64,000 nt of DNA from Salinispirillum sp049115955. GTDB taxonomy: Bacteria > Pseudomonadota > Gammaproteobacteria > Pseudomonadales > Natronospirillaceae. The stretch spans positions 124,001 to 188,000 of the forward strand of contig JAGDZJ010000004.1 of NCBI GenBank assembly GCA_049115955.1, read 5' to 3'. The notes beneath the pieces are model-generated. The model worked only from the letters and a program-made list of their open reading frames with translations, did no database searches and was not told the origin of the DNA. Below, one piece after another: positions 45,004 to 54,095 of the stretch (its first letter is position 1; each line of letters starts with the position of its first letter). Made by a program: the position numbers and the translations under genes.

Positions 45004-45923
45004 CGGATTTTTGCGATCAAGCGTGACAGATCAGAGAACTTTTCTGGATCCTCGTCGGTCAGTTTGAAGTTAAGCAGGAACTCGTTGCAGTCAAAGCGCG
45101 TGTCCGCCGCCTGCAATGAATACACGAAGCCGTTCAAACGCGCGACGGCACCGTCATGGTCCAAGGCGATATCAAACACCGCCTGCTCAAACAACTGCGG
45201 CATACGTTTGGCGCGCGGCAACCTGACCAAGGCATTGTTCAGATTGACGTCTTCTAAATGACCGCTCAGCGTGACATCGGACAATCGAATATCGGCGGTA
45301 ATGTCGACTTTTAGACGCCCTTGCTGCACGCGCTCAACTTTTTGCGCCGCGGGCGCCGCCGCACCGCCCGTCAACACACTTACGGCTTCGCTACCTGCGA
45401 TGGCTTGCGGTGTGACTGGGGCTTGTGGCTTCGCCGCGCTTGCTGCTAACAGCGTCTCCGCGCCCGAGCGCTGCATGCCTGCCGAGCGGTCGGGGCTGGC
45501 ATGACGATTACCCAGCATGCGGCCCAATTCTTCCCGATGATCGCGACTGAGTGCCTTCAACACCTTGCGCAGCAATTGCTCACTGGTAAAGGGCTTGCCG
45601 ACGTAATCTGTTACGCCAGCCTCAACGGCTTTAACCACGTGGCTTTTGTCGCCACGGCTGGTCACCATGATAAACGGCGTGGGGGTTTGGCCCTCTTCTT
45701 TCTCGTTGGCGCGCAGCCATTGCAACAGCTGTAAGCCATTGATTTCCGGCATCTCCCAATCGCAGAGAATCAGATCAAACTCCATTTTGTTCAACAGAGT
45801 CTGCGCACGCTTGCCATTGATGGCTTCTTCGACCTCCACCTCCGGCAACTGGCTCCGGACGGTACGCCGGATCAGGTCGCGGATAAAACTCGCGTCGTCT
45901 ACCACCAGTATCTTTATCGCCAT
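45000..45923 (-). CDS. CheY-like response regulator with C-terminal PilZ-like domain
   Basis: The protein has 307 residues. Residues 1-125 are a receiver with phospho-acceptor Asp55 in LILCDWEMPEING and Lys in VGKPFTSEQLL. An Ala/Pro-rich linker follows. The last ~110 residues (LKVDITADIRLSDVTLSGHLEDVNLNNALV) have the strand pattern and polar loops of PilZ-like domains, though no clear RxxxR c-di-GMP motif is seen. A regulator in the same place after phoR is known in pseudomonads. The function is not established. ATG 45923 is used; one three codons upstream is possible. Confidence 0.8.
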   Translation of the reverse strand: MAIKILVVDDASFIRDLIRRTVRSQLPEVEVEEAINGKRAQTLLNKMEFDLILCDWEMPEINGLQLLQWLRANEKEEGQTPTPFIMVTSRGDKSHVVKAVEAGVTDYVGKPFTSEQLLRKVLKALSRDHREELGRMLGNRHASPDRSAGMQRSGAETLLAASAAKPQAPVTPQAIAGSEAVSVLTGGAAAPAAQKVERVQQGRLKVDITADIRLSDVTLSGHLEDVNLNNALVRLPRAKRMPQLFEQAVFDIALDHDGAVARLNGFVYSLQAADTRFDCNEFLLNFKLTDEDPEKFSDLSRLIAKIR

Positions 45924-45999
45924 ACTCTGCATCCCGTTTCTGTATCGCCCTTCAGGGTATCGTCACCCATCGGCTTATCTGCAATTGTTTATTCTAAAC

Positions 46000-46806
46000 T
46001 CAGGTACCCACATAGAGTACAAAGGATTTACTGTCAGCCGCTAACTGGTGCACGGCGACCTGTCGATAACGCTGATCCAAGCGTACCAGATCACGCACGG
46101 CTTGTTGCAACTCCGGCGCGGCGATACTACCAAGGTATAGCCCGGTTACCATGCCACGATCGATCGGCAGGACTGGGCCTTCGCCACTGGTTTTGGTCTG
46201 GTTGCCGGGCAACACCAAGCGCCATTCGCGCAACCCGGCGTGTTCTGCCGGCGCTTCAAACCAACCGGGAAACGGCAATTTTTCAGTCGCCACCAAGGTA
46301 CGCCGGGCACCGTAGCGTACATGGCGTAGCAAGCGTGGCTTGCCGGGCTCCGCTTGAAAAGCTGCCGCGGCAGTGTCGATTTCTAACGCCACACCACGAT
46401 GTTGGTCACCCCAAAGCAGCCACGCCAGTGGATTCTGCACGCTTTCGGTCAAGCTTAGCGCGACTAACGCTTGATGGCGCGGCAAATCCAGTTCGTCGAC
46501 ACGGGTTTGACCCACACCCTGCGCCAGCAACTCGGCTTCTAACTCCGCACGCTTAGCTTCCATCTGTTGCGCGAAATAGCTGTAGTCCACCGCCGCGCGC
46601 AAGTGCTCCGGTATCGCCTGGTAACGGGTACGCAGCGCCGCGTGCCATTGGTCATCACTGAGGGTTTGTGCCACACGCTGCCCGGTACCCCCCAGCAACC
46701 ACGGGTCGCCCGTGCTGGCCAGTGTCTGCAGCGGTAACAGCCCGCGCTTCATGGCGCGTACTAAATTGGCGCCGCCCAGCACATATAAGCGCGCCGAATC
46801 GGTCAT
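46000..46806 (-). CDS. DUF2971-like cytoplasmic protein
   Basis: The protein has 268 residues with no signal peptide. The segment NPLAWLLWGDQHRGVALEID resembles the W-x-x-Y/H-x-x-x-H-x-G-V core of the DUF2971 family; the rest is poorly conserved. The ATG at 46806 overlaps the stop of the upstream S1/P1-like gene (ATGA), so the two are coupled. Function unknown. The assignment rests on one motif by eye. Confidence 0.55.
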   Translation of the reverse strand: MTDSARLYVLGGANLVRAMKRGLLPLQTLASTGDPWLLGGTGQRVAQTLSDDQWHAALRTRYQAIPEHLRAAVDYSYFAQQMEAKRAELEAELLAQGVGQTRVDELDLPRHQALVALSLTESVQNPLAWLLWGDQHRGVALEIDTAAAAFQAEPGKPRLLRHVRYGARRTLVATEKLPFPGWFEAPAEHAGLREWRLVLPGNQTKTSGEGPVLPIDRGMVTGLYLGSIAAPELQQAVRDLVRLDQRYRQVAVHQLAADSKSFVLYVGT

Positions 46807-47723
46807 AGCGCGTCCGCAGCGGCCAAACTGGCGGCTACTCGATTCATCCGGTCCGCCAAACGCACGGCGGCCTTCCGCAATTGTTCTTCGTACACTGGCA
46901 AGGCTTGAACGCGGTAAATGGCATTCCAACCACCAGCGGTTTCTACCAACGGGTATACGAGATCACGCGTCAGCGTATGCGTTTCCCACACCCAATCTTG
47001 CGGTGTACCTGCGGCCCACTCAGCACGCATGGCAGGCGTAATATCGCGAAACCACGCGTTGGCAATTTCAAACGGTCGACCAGAAAAGTATTCATACAAT
47101 TCGGTCTGCCAAACGGAGTAGAGATCAACCCGTCGCAAGTCGGTCGCAACGACGATGGTATCTCGCCCGCCACGATCATGTCTGAAGCCTGCGTTGGTCG
47201 GATCGTGCAAGTCACCCATGTAATGCAAAAGCGCACGAAAGGCTTCCATGCGTTGAGCACGACTCTGTTCAGGGTTAGCCAGTACTCGTTCTGCCGCCAA
47301 TATTGCACCGACGCTGCAACGCGCTTGTGGGCAATGCTGCGCAGGGTCGAACCCAGTGTCACCTTCCTCAAACCACGTGTAGTGAAAGGGCAAGCGATCT
47401 TCATTGCCCGGCCGACGGTTATTGACAGCCGTCCAATTGGCGTCAGCAATCAGTAGATTACGGTAATTGGCGCCGTAAAAGTAGCGTACCAGTTGCGTCG
47501 CTTCCGGGGTAAAGAACCGGCTCGCCAATTGCACCACGACTTCATGACTGCGCTCACCAAAAGCGTGCGCTTGCGTCGCCAGCAGCAATCCGGAAAACAG
47601 CCCGGCAAACAATAGCCCTAAACGGCGCGCCGCTCGGCCAACATACCCACCCCAATGAAGGCGATGGTAATGATAATGCCCAGAAACAGTCGATCGATTC
47701 GACCCACTAAGTCGGTCAGCCAT
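46803..47723 (-). CDS. S1/P1 nuclease-fold secreted protein with a degenerate zinc site
   Basis: A hydrophobic segment (LGLLFAGLFSGLLLATQAHA) ends at a typical cleavage site, leaving a mature start FGERSH where the family has W-G-x-x-G-H. Zinc ligands kept are His in ERSH, Asp in LLIADANW, His in LPFHYTW, His and Asp in LLHYMGDLHDP. Lost are the family's PLH His (here PTN), the NLH His (here DLY) and the WD Asp (here WQ), which together build the second zinc site of P1 nuclease. Nuclease activity is therefore doubtful. The start is uncertain: the ATG at 47723 gives a long N-region and overlaps the DUF3392 gene. Confidence 0.75.
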   Translation of the reverse strand: MADRLSGSNRSTVSGHYHYHRLHWGGYVGRAARRLGLLFAGLFSGLLLATQAHAFGERSHEVVVQLASRFFTPEATQLVRYFYGANYRNLLIADANWTAVNNRRPGNEDRLPFHYTWFEEGDTGFDPAQHCPQARCSVGAILAAERVLANPEQSRAQRMEAFRALLHYMGDLHDPTNAGFRHDRGGRDTIVVATDLRRVDLYSVWQTELYEYFSGRPFEIANAWFRDITPAMRAEWAAGTPQDWVWETHTLTRDLVYPLVETAGGWNAIYRVQALPVYEEQLRKAAVRLADRMNRVAASLAAADAL

Positions 47724-47938
47724 ATGCCCCCTTGAACGGTTACAAAGCCATAGCCCACGGCACACAACAAGACGAATACGATCGTCCGTAAAATAAAATG
47801 TGCACGTCGCACGACGCCCAGTACACCACGATTAATATCGCGCCCGTAGATCACCAACAGACTGGCAATAAAGGCCGTACATAAAAGGCGCAGGTGCGGG
47901 GTAAATAATCCGGAAAAATCCACCAATAAAGACTGCAC
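47618..47938 (-). CDS. DUF3392 family membrane protein
   Basis: The protein has 106 residues and about three helices. It matches the DUF3392 pattern: LLCTAFIASLLVIYGRDINRGV, HFILRTIVFVLLCAVGYGFVT, LGIIITIAFIGVGMLAERR. The GTG at 47938 is chosen because CTGGAG lies six bases upstream and the length then equals the family's; the open frame runs 25 codons further. It overlaps the next gene in the operon. Function unknown. Confidence 0.78.
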   Translation of the reverse strand: MQSLLVDFSGLFTPHLRLLCTAFIASLLVIYGRDINRGVLGVVRRAHFILRTIVFVLLCAVGYGFVTVQGGIWLTDLVGRIDRLFLGIIITIAFIGVGMLAERRAV

Positions 47939-48039
47939 ATTACACTCCAGTATAGTACGAGAATAAAGTCGGGAGTGTGTACTGAGTGTCAGGAAAGTGC
48001 AAGCAACCACCAAGCAGGCGCTTTTTATGAGGCGAAAAA

Positions 48040-48059
48040 AAACCGCCTCAAGGCGGTTT
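48040..48059 (-). terminator. Terminator of tRNA-Thr
   Basis: AAACCGCCT and AGGCGGTTT form a perfect 9-bp stem around a two-base gap. The A8 on the left becomes a T-run on the minus strand, 40 bases past the 3' end of tRNA-Thr. Confidence 0.85.
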
Positions 48060-48099
48060 AATTTCGCTCAGACGACACATCGTCTTGTGCTGGTATTTG

Positions 48100-48175
<76 letters not shown>

Positions 48176-48185
48176 AACGGGGCGT

Positions 48186-48214
48186 ACTATACTCGCGGCA
48201 ATTAAGAGCGTCAA
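48186..48214 (-). promoter_or_regulatory. Sigma-70 promoter of tRNA-Thr
   Basis: On the minus strand TTGACG and TATAGT are separated by exactly 17 bases, close to consensus in both hexamers. The tRNA begins 10 bases after the -10. A GC-rich stretch (GCCCC) follows the -10, the discriminator type linked to stringent control of stable RNA. Confidence 0.85.
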
Positions 48215-48270
48215 CAACTTCCTGCGGGTAATCAAACACTTAGGTATCGCTATGCCTCGCCAAGCCGGTT

Positions 48271-48678
48271 TCAGTTCGTTTTAGCTGTTTCAGGAATGGG
48301 GCGAATGCGGCGCTGCTCGTCGATTGCAACGTAGGTGATTTCCGCTTCTGTCACTTTTTGACGCTGGTCTTCTTCCGGCATGCGACACCAGACTTCCACC
48401 GTCACCCGCAACGAGCTGCGGCCGATCTGCTTCAGCATGGCGTAGCAGCATACAACAGAGCCTACCCTTACTGGGCGTACAAATGACATATCGCCTATCG
48501 CCATTGTGGTAACACGACCACGTGCGACCTTACTCGCCATCAACGATGCTGCTGTGTCCATTTGCGTGACCAGCCAGCCACCCGAAATGTCGCCATTGGG
48601 ATTGGCGTCGCCGATCATGGGCACCACACGGAGCATGAGTTCTCCTTGTGGGTTGGGCGAGAAGCTGTCGTCGTACAT
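48271..48678 (-). CDS. Acyl-CoA thioesterase, hotdog fold (YciA-like)
   Basis: Cytoplasmic enzyme of 135 residues that releases CoA from acyl-CoA. The YciA-type motif DANPNGDISGGWLVTQMDTAA contains the catalytic Asp and the helix that follows it. The later strand block SFVRPVRVGSVVCCYA is also family-typical. Its start lies 53 bases from the stop of uvrD on the same strand. Confidence 0.9.
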   Translation of the reverse strand: MYDDSFSPNPQGELMLRVVPMIGDANPNGDISGGWLVTQMDTAASLMASKVARGRVTTMAIGDMSFVRPVRVGSVVCCYAMLKQIGRSSLRVTVEVWCRMPEEDQRQKVTEAEITYVAIDEQRRIRPIPETAKTN

Positions 48679-48731
48679 GTTAGCCTTTGACCATGATGTT
48701 GTTATTGTGGTTGCGCGCCATAGTATAACGG

Positions 48732-50882
48732 CTAGCCGATGACGTCCAACTTCGCAAACTGGTACACCAACTGCTTTACCCCCTCGTTAGCAAAGTTCAC
48801 CGCAACCGTGGCATTGGGGCCTGAGCCTTCAAAGTTCAGCACCACGCCATCACCAAAGATAGGGTGGTGCACAAGGGCGCCAAGCTGCAAGGGCGCGGGT
48901 TGGTCTGATAGATCATTGCCCTGCCAACTGACCGGGCGCGACACCTGCATGTTCAACCGCACTTCAACCACCAGATCGGCCGGAATCTCACGCACAAAGC
49001 GCGACAAACGATTGAAGTTGTCTTGCCCATACAAGCGGCGGCTCTCGGCGTGGGTTAAAAACAGCTTCTGCTCGGCGCGCGTAATACCGACGTAACACAG
49101 GCGGCGCTCTTCTTCGAGCTGCTCGGGGTCTTCTAAACACCGTTTGTGCGGGAACAAGCCCTCTTCTAGCCCGACCAGAAAGACCACCGGGAATTCGAGG
49201 CCCTTAGCGGAGTGCAATGTCATCAGGGTCACCGCGGATTCGTGTTCATCGGCCTGCGCTTCGCCAGCGTCGAGGCTGGCTTGAGCCAGAAACTCCGTCA
49301 AGGGATCTTCTTCCTCATCCACTTCAAAGCTGCGCAGCGCGCCGACCAGCTCCTGCAAGTTTTCGACTCGCGCTTGGCCGCGCTCGCCTTTTTCTTGCTT
49401 GTGATAGTCCACCAGCCCCGTCATGTCGAGCAACGTGCTCATCAGCTCCGCCAGTTCCAGGTGCTTCCGGCTGCTTTGTAGCTCCTGCAGCAAGGCAAAA
49501 AAAGCGGTCAGCGCGGTATGGGCTTTGCCACTGACCAGCTTCAACGCAATACTCTGCTGCGCAGCATCCCACAGTGAACAGCCTTCTTCACGCGCCAATT
49601 GGCGAATTTTTTCCAACGACTTTTCACCCACACCACGCGGCGGTACGTTGATTACGCGTTCCATGGCGGTGTCGTCCAGCGGGTTGGCGATCAAACGCAA
49701 ATAGGCCAAGGCATTGCGAATTTCTAAGCGCTCATAAAAACGCATACCACCGTAAATGCGGTACGGAATGCGCGCGCGCAGCAGGGCTTCTTCGATCACC
49801 CGCGACTGGGCGTTCGAGCGGTACAGAATGGCTACATCATCCGCCGACTGACCTTCTTCGGTCCACGCTTCAATCTGCTCGGCAACAAAGCGTGCTTCAT
49901 CCTGCTCATTGTAGGCAGCGTAAAGCTGTATCGGCTCGCCGTCGTCACCGTCCGACCACAGTTCTTTGCCGAGACGCCCCTGGTTCTGCTCTATAACTGC
50001 GTTAGCAGCGGCCAGAATGGTCTTGGTCGACCGGTAATTTTGTTCCAACCGAATCAGTCGGGCGGCCGGGAAATCGGTTTGAAACTGATGGATGGTTTCT
50101 ACCTTGGCGCCGCGCCAGCCATAAATGGACTGGTCGTCATCACCGACCACGGTGAGGTGGCCGGTGGTGCCCAACAGAATACGAATCCACGCGTACTGGA
50201 TGGTGTTGATGTCCTGGAACTCGTCCACCAGCACGTAGCGGAAACGCGCCTGATAGTGCGTCAGCAACGCCGGATTATTGCGCCACAGTTCATGTGCTCG
50301 TAACAAGAGTTCGGCAAAGTCGACCACGCCATTGCGGTCACAAGCTTGTTGGTAGGCGGCGTACACCGCTTGGCAATGTCGGGCAAACGGGTCACGCGGC
50401 GGTGCCAGGTGCTCGGCGCGCTTGCCTTCGTCTTTTTGTTCATTGATAAACCACTGCACCTGCTTGGGTTCCAGCGTGCTGTCCAGCAACCCCAGCTCGC
50501 TCATCGTGCGTTTGATCAAGCGCAGTTGATCATCGCTGTCGAGAATCTGGAACTCGCGTGGCAAACGTGCTTCCAGGTGATGTTGCCGCAACAGGCGATT
50601 GGCCAGGCCGTGGAAGGTCCCTATCCACATATCGCGCACCGGCTGCTCTAATAGGGTCTCCAAGCGATGGCGCATTTCACGCGCCGCCTTGTTGGTGAAG
50701 GTCACAGCCAAAACGCCGGTTGGCGCCGCCAGGCCTGTTTCCAGCAACCAACCGATGCGATGGGTCAACACCCGAGTCTTGCCGCTGCCGGCACCGGCCA
50801 ACACCAACAGATGCTGTTCGTCGGCCTTAACCGCGTCGCGCTGCGGCGGGTTGAGGCTGTGCAAGCGGTCAATAATGGACAT
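48732..50882 (-). CDS. uvrD: DNA helicase II UvrD
   Basis: SF1 helicase for nucleotide excision and mismatch repair. It has 716 residues. Motifs run in order: LVLAGAGSGKTRVLTHRI (Walker A), AVTFTNKAAREM, VLVDEFQDIN (Walker B), GDDDQSIYGWRGAK, LEQNYRSTK, and VTLMTLHSAKGLEFPVVF. The UvrD C-terminal domain ends in HHPIFGDGVVLNFEG, separating it from Rep. A near-consensus LexA box lies 171 bases upstream of the ATG. Confidence 0.96.
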   Translation of the reverse strand: MSIIDRLHSLNPPQRDAVKADEQHLLVLAGAGSGKTRVLTHRIGWLLETGLAAPTGVLAVTFTNKAAREMRHRLETLLEQPVRDMWIGTFHGLANRLLRQHHLEARLPREFQILDSDDQLRLIKRTMSELGLLDSTLEPKQVQWFINEQKDEGKRAEHLAPPRDPFARHCQAVYAAYQQACDRNGVVDFAELLLRAHELWRNNPALLTHYQARFRYVLVDEFQDINTIQYAWIRILLGTTGHLTVVGDDDQSIYGWRGAKVETIHQFQTDFPAARLIRLEQNYRSTKTILAAANAVIEQNQGRLGKELWSDGDDGEPIQLYAAYNEQDEARFVAEQIEAWTEEGQSADDVAILYRSNAQSRVIEEALLRARIPYRIYGGMRFYERLEIRNALAYLRLIANPLDDTAMERVINVPPRGVGEKSLEKIRQLAREEGCSLWDAAQQSIALKLVSGKAHTALTAFFALLQELQSSRKHLELAELMSTLLDMTGLVDYHKQEKGERGQARVENLQELVGALRSFEVDEEEDPLTEFLAQASLDAGEAQADEHESAVTLMTLHSAKGLEFPVVFLVGLEEGLFPHKRCLEDPEQLEEERRLCYVGITRAEQKLFLTHAESRRLYGQDNFNRLSRFVREIPADLVVEVRLNMQVSRPVSWQGNDLSDQPAPLQLGALVHHPIFGDGVVLNFEGSGPNATVAVNFANEGVKQLVYQFAKLDVIG

Positions 50883-51053
50883 GTATTCCTCCGAAAGATG
50901 GCTTTTTAAGGCGCTGACGACTACCTTTTAAGCAGGAACCTCAGACGATTAACGATGCCCGATGGCATGCGCTGAGGTGTAGTGTTTGGGCAGGAACTGG
51001 AGACAGCTAAGGGCGTTATCGTTTTCCTGATTTGCATCGGCATTCTAACTTAG

Positions 51054-51069
51054 CTGTATATATATACAA
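51054..51069. promoter_or_regulatory. Putative LexA (SOS) box
   Basis: CTGTATATATATACAA matches the gammaproteobacterial LexA consensus CTGT-(AT)4-ACAG in all but the last base. It lies between divergent uvrD and the GGDEF-EAL gene, four bases before the latter's ATG. uvrD is a known SOS gene in E. coli, which supports the reading. Confidence 0.6.
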
Positions 51070-51073
51070 GAAC

Positions 51074-53500
51074 ATGCATTTTTCACGATCTCATCACGGT
51101 CAACTACGTTGGTTGCGCTACAAATTGCGCCGCCTGCGACGAATACCCATGACAGCACTGGGTTTGTTGCTGCTCAGCGCCAGCGGCGTTACTGCCGCTG
51201 TTGTTTGGTGGTGGTCGCCTCTCAGCCCGCCATGGGCTCTGACTTTGGGTCTTGCCGCATTGGCGGGTACCTCTTGGCTGATCAACATCTATCAACATTT
51301 TGGCGCGCGCGAACAAGCCAACAAGCAACGTCGACTGCGCCGGACATTGCATCAGCAACGCACCGAGATGGCTCGACTGGTGGACGATCGTACACTGGCG
51401 TTGGCGCAAAGCAATCGTCAACTCAGTACCGAAATGCGCTTAAAGAACGCATACACGCGCGCCTTGCAACAAAGCGAACAGAAACTGCAACTCGCCATGC
51501 ACGCCAGTCATCTGGCCGTGTGGGACTGGGACATCAGTCAGCGCAGTCTCAGCATCGACGGCCCGGACGGTGCATTTGGCCAACGCCAGCAAGGTGAGTT
51601 GTTGAGCTTGCGTGAATTCGTGCATCCCGACGACTTCCCGCAGATACGCCGAGCGGTCGCAGAACACTTGAAAGGGCGCTCGGCGCGCTTGGTACTGCGC
51701 TACCGCACCAATGAACATGTCCCCCGCTGGGTGGAGGATATTGGCCGCACGATCTCGTACGACGCGCGGCGGCGACCAAGCCGGGTACTCGGTACACGCC
51801 GAGACATCACCAACGAAGTCACCCGTGAGCGCGAGCTGACGTTGTCGGCGAGCCTGTTCAATGGGACACGTGACCCCTTGTTAGTACTGGATACGCAATT
51901 TCGTGTGACCGCGATGAATCCGGCATTTTCTGACCTGATTCGCCGCTCTCCGGCAGAATGGCTTAATCGCCCATGGGAGCAATGCAGCCACAGCAAACTG
52001 ATTGACCGCATCAGTGGCAGCCTGCAACGCCAGGGACACTGGGAAGGTGATATTCTGGAACAACGTGCAGACGGCACGGCCTTTCCGTTGTTTATGAGTA
52101 TTCGGTCGGTCTTCGCAGGCAGTGCCGTGGCGCATTACCTGTGTTTCTGCCGTGACTTGAGCCTGCAGCAGACGGTGCCTGCGCGTAAACTCGATCACTT
52201 TGACCCGTTAACCGGCCTGCCGAACCGCGACTACTTCCATCAGCACTTAGACTACTATCGTCGCATGGATCGTTTACCAACGGATCAATTGGCGTTAGGG
52301 CTGCTCGACCTCGATGGCTTTCAGCAGATCAACACCGCATACGGGCACAGCACCGGCGATCAGGTGCTTGAACACATTGCTGCGCGCTTGAATCAATACG
52401 GCGCCCCGTTAATTATGGCGGCGCGCCTAAGTGGTGACGAATTTGCATTGCTGTTCTCACACTATGAGACGGAAGAGCGTTTGAAGCATCTCGCTATGCA
52501 AATTGTGCAGGACATCCATCGACCCCTGATGCTGGAGCAGGCAGAGGTACTCAGCAGCGCCTCACTGGGCGTCGTTGTGCTGGCCAAAGACAACGTTCAT
52601 CAGTGCCTCAGTGATGCACGCAGTGCTTTGCAAGAAGCCAAGATCAACGGCGGCAATCAAGTGATGCTGGCCGGACAAACATTGCACTACACCGACGCTG
52701 AGCGTGCGCTGATTGCTCAATACCTTAAGGACATTCTGGCGAACTTACAGACCCCGTTGCTCTATCTGCCGATGTTTGAGCCGAGCCATGGGCTGCCCTA
52801 TGGCATTCGTGCGCATGCGGCATTAGGAGATGATCGACAATGGCTGCGCGATGAACCCTTGTTCCAATTGGCCCGTGAACGTCAATTGGAAGACCGCCTG
52901 CTGCATCAGTTGTTAAGTGAGGCCATTCGCACGCTACAAAGCATTGTTGTTCCAGCGCCATACAACAGCATGCCGTTGCTATCGTTTCTGGTCAGCGGCA
53001 TGACGGCAAGCCAAGAGCATTTCAGCAAGGTGGTGTTGGCTACCCTTAAGGAAGCACGAATGGGCGCCCATCGCATCGAAATTTCATTGCTCGCGCACCA
53101 CCTCGAAACCAGCCGCTTTGAAACCATCCTTAAACAACTCTCACTGCTGCGTGATCACGGAGTACAGATCAGCATGGAGTGTTTAGGCTGCATCAATCTC
53201 ACTCTGGATGAACTGAGCCGCTTACCACTGACCTGTTTACGTGTCAGCTACGCCATGTTGCAAGCGCGGCATAGTAACCCGCAAGCCCACCTCTTATTCA
53301 GTTTAGCGCAACAGCTTAAATGGAAGATTTCGGTAACCGGTATTGTCAGCGCACCCGCACCGGAATTGCTTGCCGAGATTGATGCCGGCTCACTTGAAGG
53401 GCCTTATTACGCGGAGCCACTGAATGGCGACACCCTCAACACCTACTTACAACACCATAACGACGACACCGACTACCACTCACCGCTGTTAGTGCACTGA
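51074..53500 (+). CDS. Membrane PAS-GGDEF-EAL protein with degenerate catalytic sites
   Basis: The protein has 808 residues. Two membrane helices (MTALGLLLLSASGVTAAVVW and LTLGLAALAGTSWLINIYQ) are followed by a coiled region, two PAS-type domains (about 135-250 and 260-370), a GGDEF domain (FDPLTGLPNRDYF; active site ARLSGDEFALLF) and an EAL-like domain. SGDEF keeps D, E and F but lacks the first Gly, and there is no RxxD I-site. The EAL domain has lost its catalytic residues: EAL is replaced near YGIRAHAAL and DDFGTG by ECLGCI. It probably acts as a c-di-GMP or GTP receptor or partner protein. ATG 51074 is preferred over an upstream TTG. Confidence 0.85.
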   Translation: MHFSRSHHGQLRWLRYKLRRLRRIPMTALGLLLLSASGVTAAVVWWWSPLSPPWALTLGLAALAGTSWLINIYQHFGAREQANKQRRLRRTLHQQRTEMARLVDDRTLALAQSNRQLSTEMRLKNAYTRALQQSEQKLQLAMHASHLAVWDWDISQRSLSIDGPDGAFGQRQQGELLSLREFVHPDDFPQIRRAVAEHLKGRSARLVLRYRTNEHVPRWVEDIGRTISYDARRRPSRVLGTRRDITNEVTRERELTLSASLFNGTRDPLLVLDTQFRVTAMNPAFSDLIRRSPAEWLNRPWEQCSHSKLIDRISGSLQRQGHWEGDILEQRADGTAFPLFMSIRSVFAGSAVAHYLCFCRDLSLQQTVPARKLDHFDPLTGLPNRDYFHQHLDYYRRMDRLPTDQLALGLLDLDGFQQINTAYGHSTGDQVLEHIAARLNQYGAPLIMAARLSGDEFALLFSHYETEERLKHLAMQIVQDIHRPLMLEQAEVLSSASLGVVVLAKDNVHQCLSDARSALQEAKINGGNQVMLAGQTLHYTDAERALIAQYLKDILANLQTPLLYLPMFEPSHGLPYGIRAHAALGDDRQWLRDEPLFQLARERQLEDRLLHQLLSEAIRTLQSIVVPAPYNSMPLLSFLVSGMTASQEHFSKVVLATLKEARMGAHRIEISLLAHHLETSRFETILKQLSLLRDHGVQISMECLGCINLTLDELSRLPLTCLRVSYAMLQARHSNPQAHLLFSLAQQLKWKISVTGIVSAPAPELLAEIDAGSLEGPYYAEPLNGDTLNTYLQHHNDDTDYHSPLLVH

Positions 53501-53749
53501 AGTAGCAGGTCCCAAGCCGTCGCTGCTCTCAAAACATTGGCACTTGGTTTGCTTAATGGGTTAGTAACGCTGCGAATGGCCGAGAATATTCCCTTATTGT
53601 CATCATTTGGTCAGAAACTGAGCATAGAATTTGTGCCTGTACCGCCAATGTTTTAAAATGGGGCGGCCTGTAAGTCGGGCATTGGCAGTAAAAAAATAAC
53701 AAAAGGCAAGATCTGAGGATCATGCTGCTGCTTTATCAAGGAGTCGTGT

Positions 53750-53944
53750 ATGTCGGTAAACTTGTTTGAAATCGAGTTGGCGAATATCGAAGATGATAGT
53801 TTGCACAAAGCATCAGAAAGCAACGAAAACAAACGGCACAACAACCATCGCAAATTGGCAGCGCGTCGGGCGGTAGAAGACCATCTTGAGCGGCAAAAAT
53901 TACGCCAAGAGCTGGGCGATTGGGATTTGGAGTTATTGAGCTAA
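53750..53944 (+). CDS. Small charged cytoplasmic protein (PA3496-like)
   Basis: The protein has 64 residues, strongly charged. The C-terminal half NHRKLAARRAVEDHLERQKL resembles short pseudomonad proteins of the PA3496 type, judged by eye. AAGGAG lies six bases before the ATG. It stands alone after 249 non-coding bases and is followed by a strong hairpin. Function unknown. Confidence 0.65.
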   Translation: MSVNLFEIELANIEDDSLHKASESNENKRHNNHRKLAARRAVEDHLERQKLRQELGDWDLELLS

Positions 53945-54000
53945 GTCGGCAACATCAGCGGACAGGCTCAGTGGTGAGTAACCTGCTAAAGGGAGGGATA

Positions 54001-54024
54001 GGGCTGCCTCTTCAGAGGCAGCCC
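54001..54024 (+). terminator. Strong hairpin after the small protein gene
   Basis: GGGCTGCCTC and GAGGCAGCCC form a perfect 10-bp stem with a TTCA loop. No T-run follows on either strand, so it may be a terminator needing other factors, or an mRNA 3' stabiliser. Confidence 0.55.
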
Positions 54025-54095
54025 TAAAGCGTCATCAGTCCTATTTGTGTCTACTCAAAGCAGACGCAGACGCTTTTTTGTGCTGGTAACGCCTT

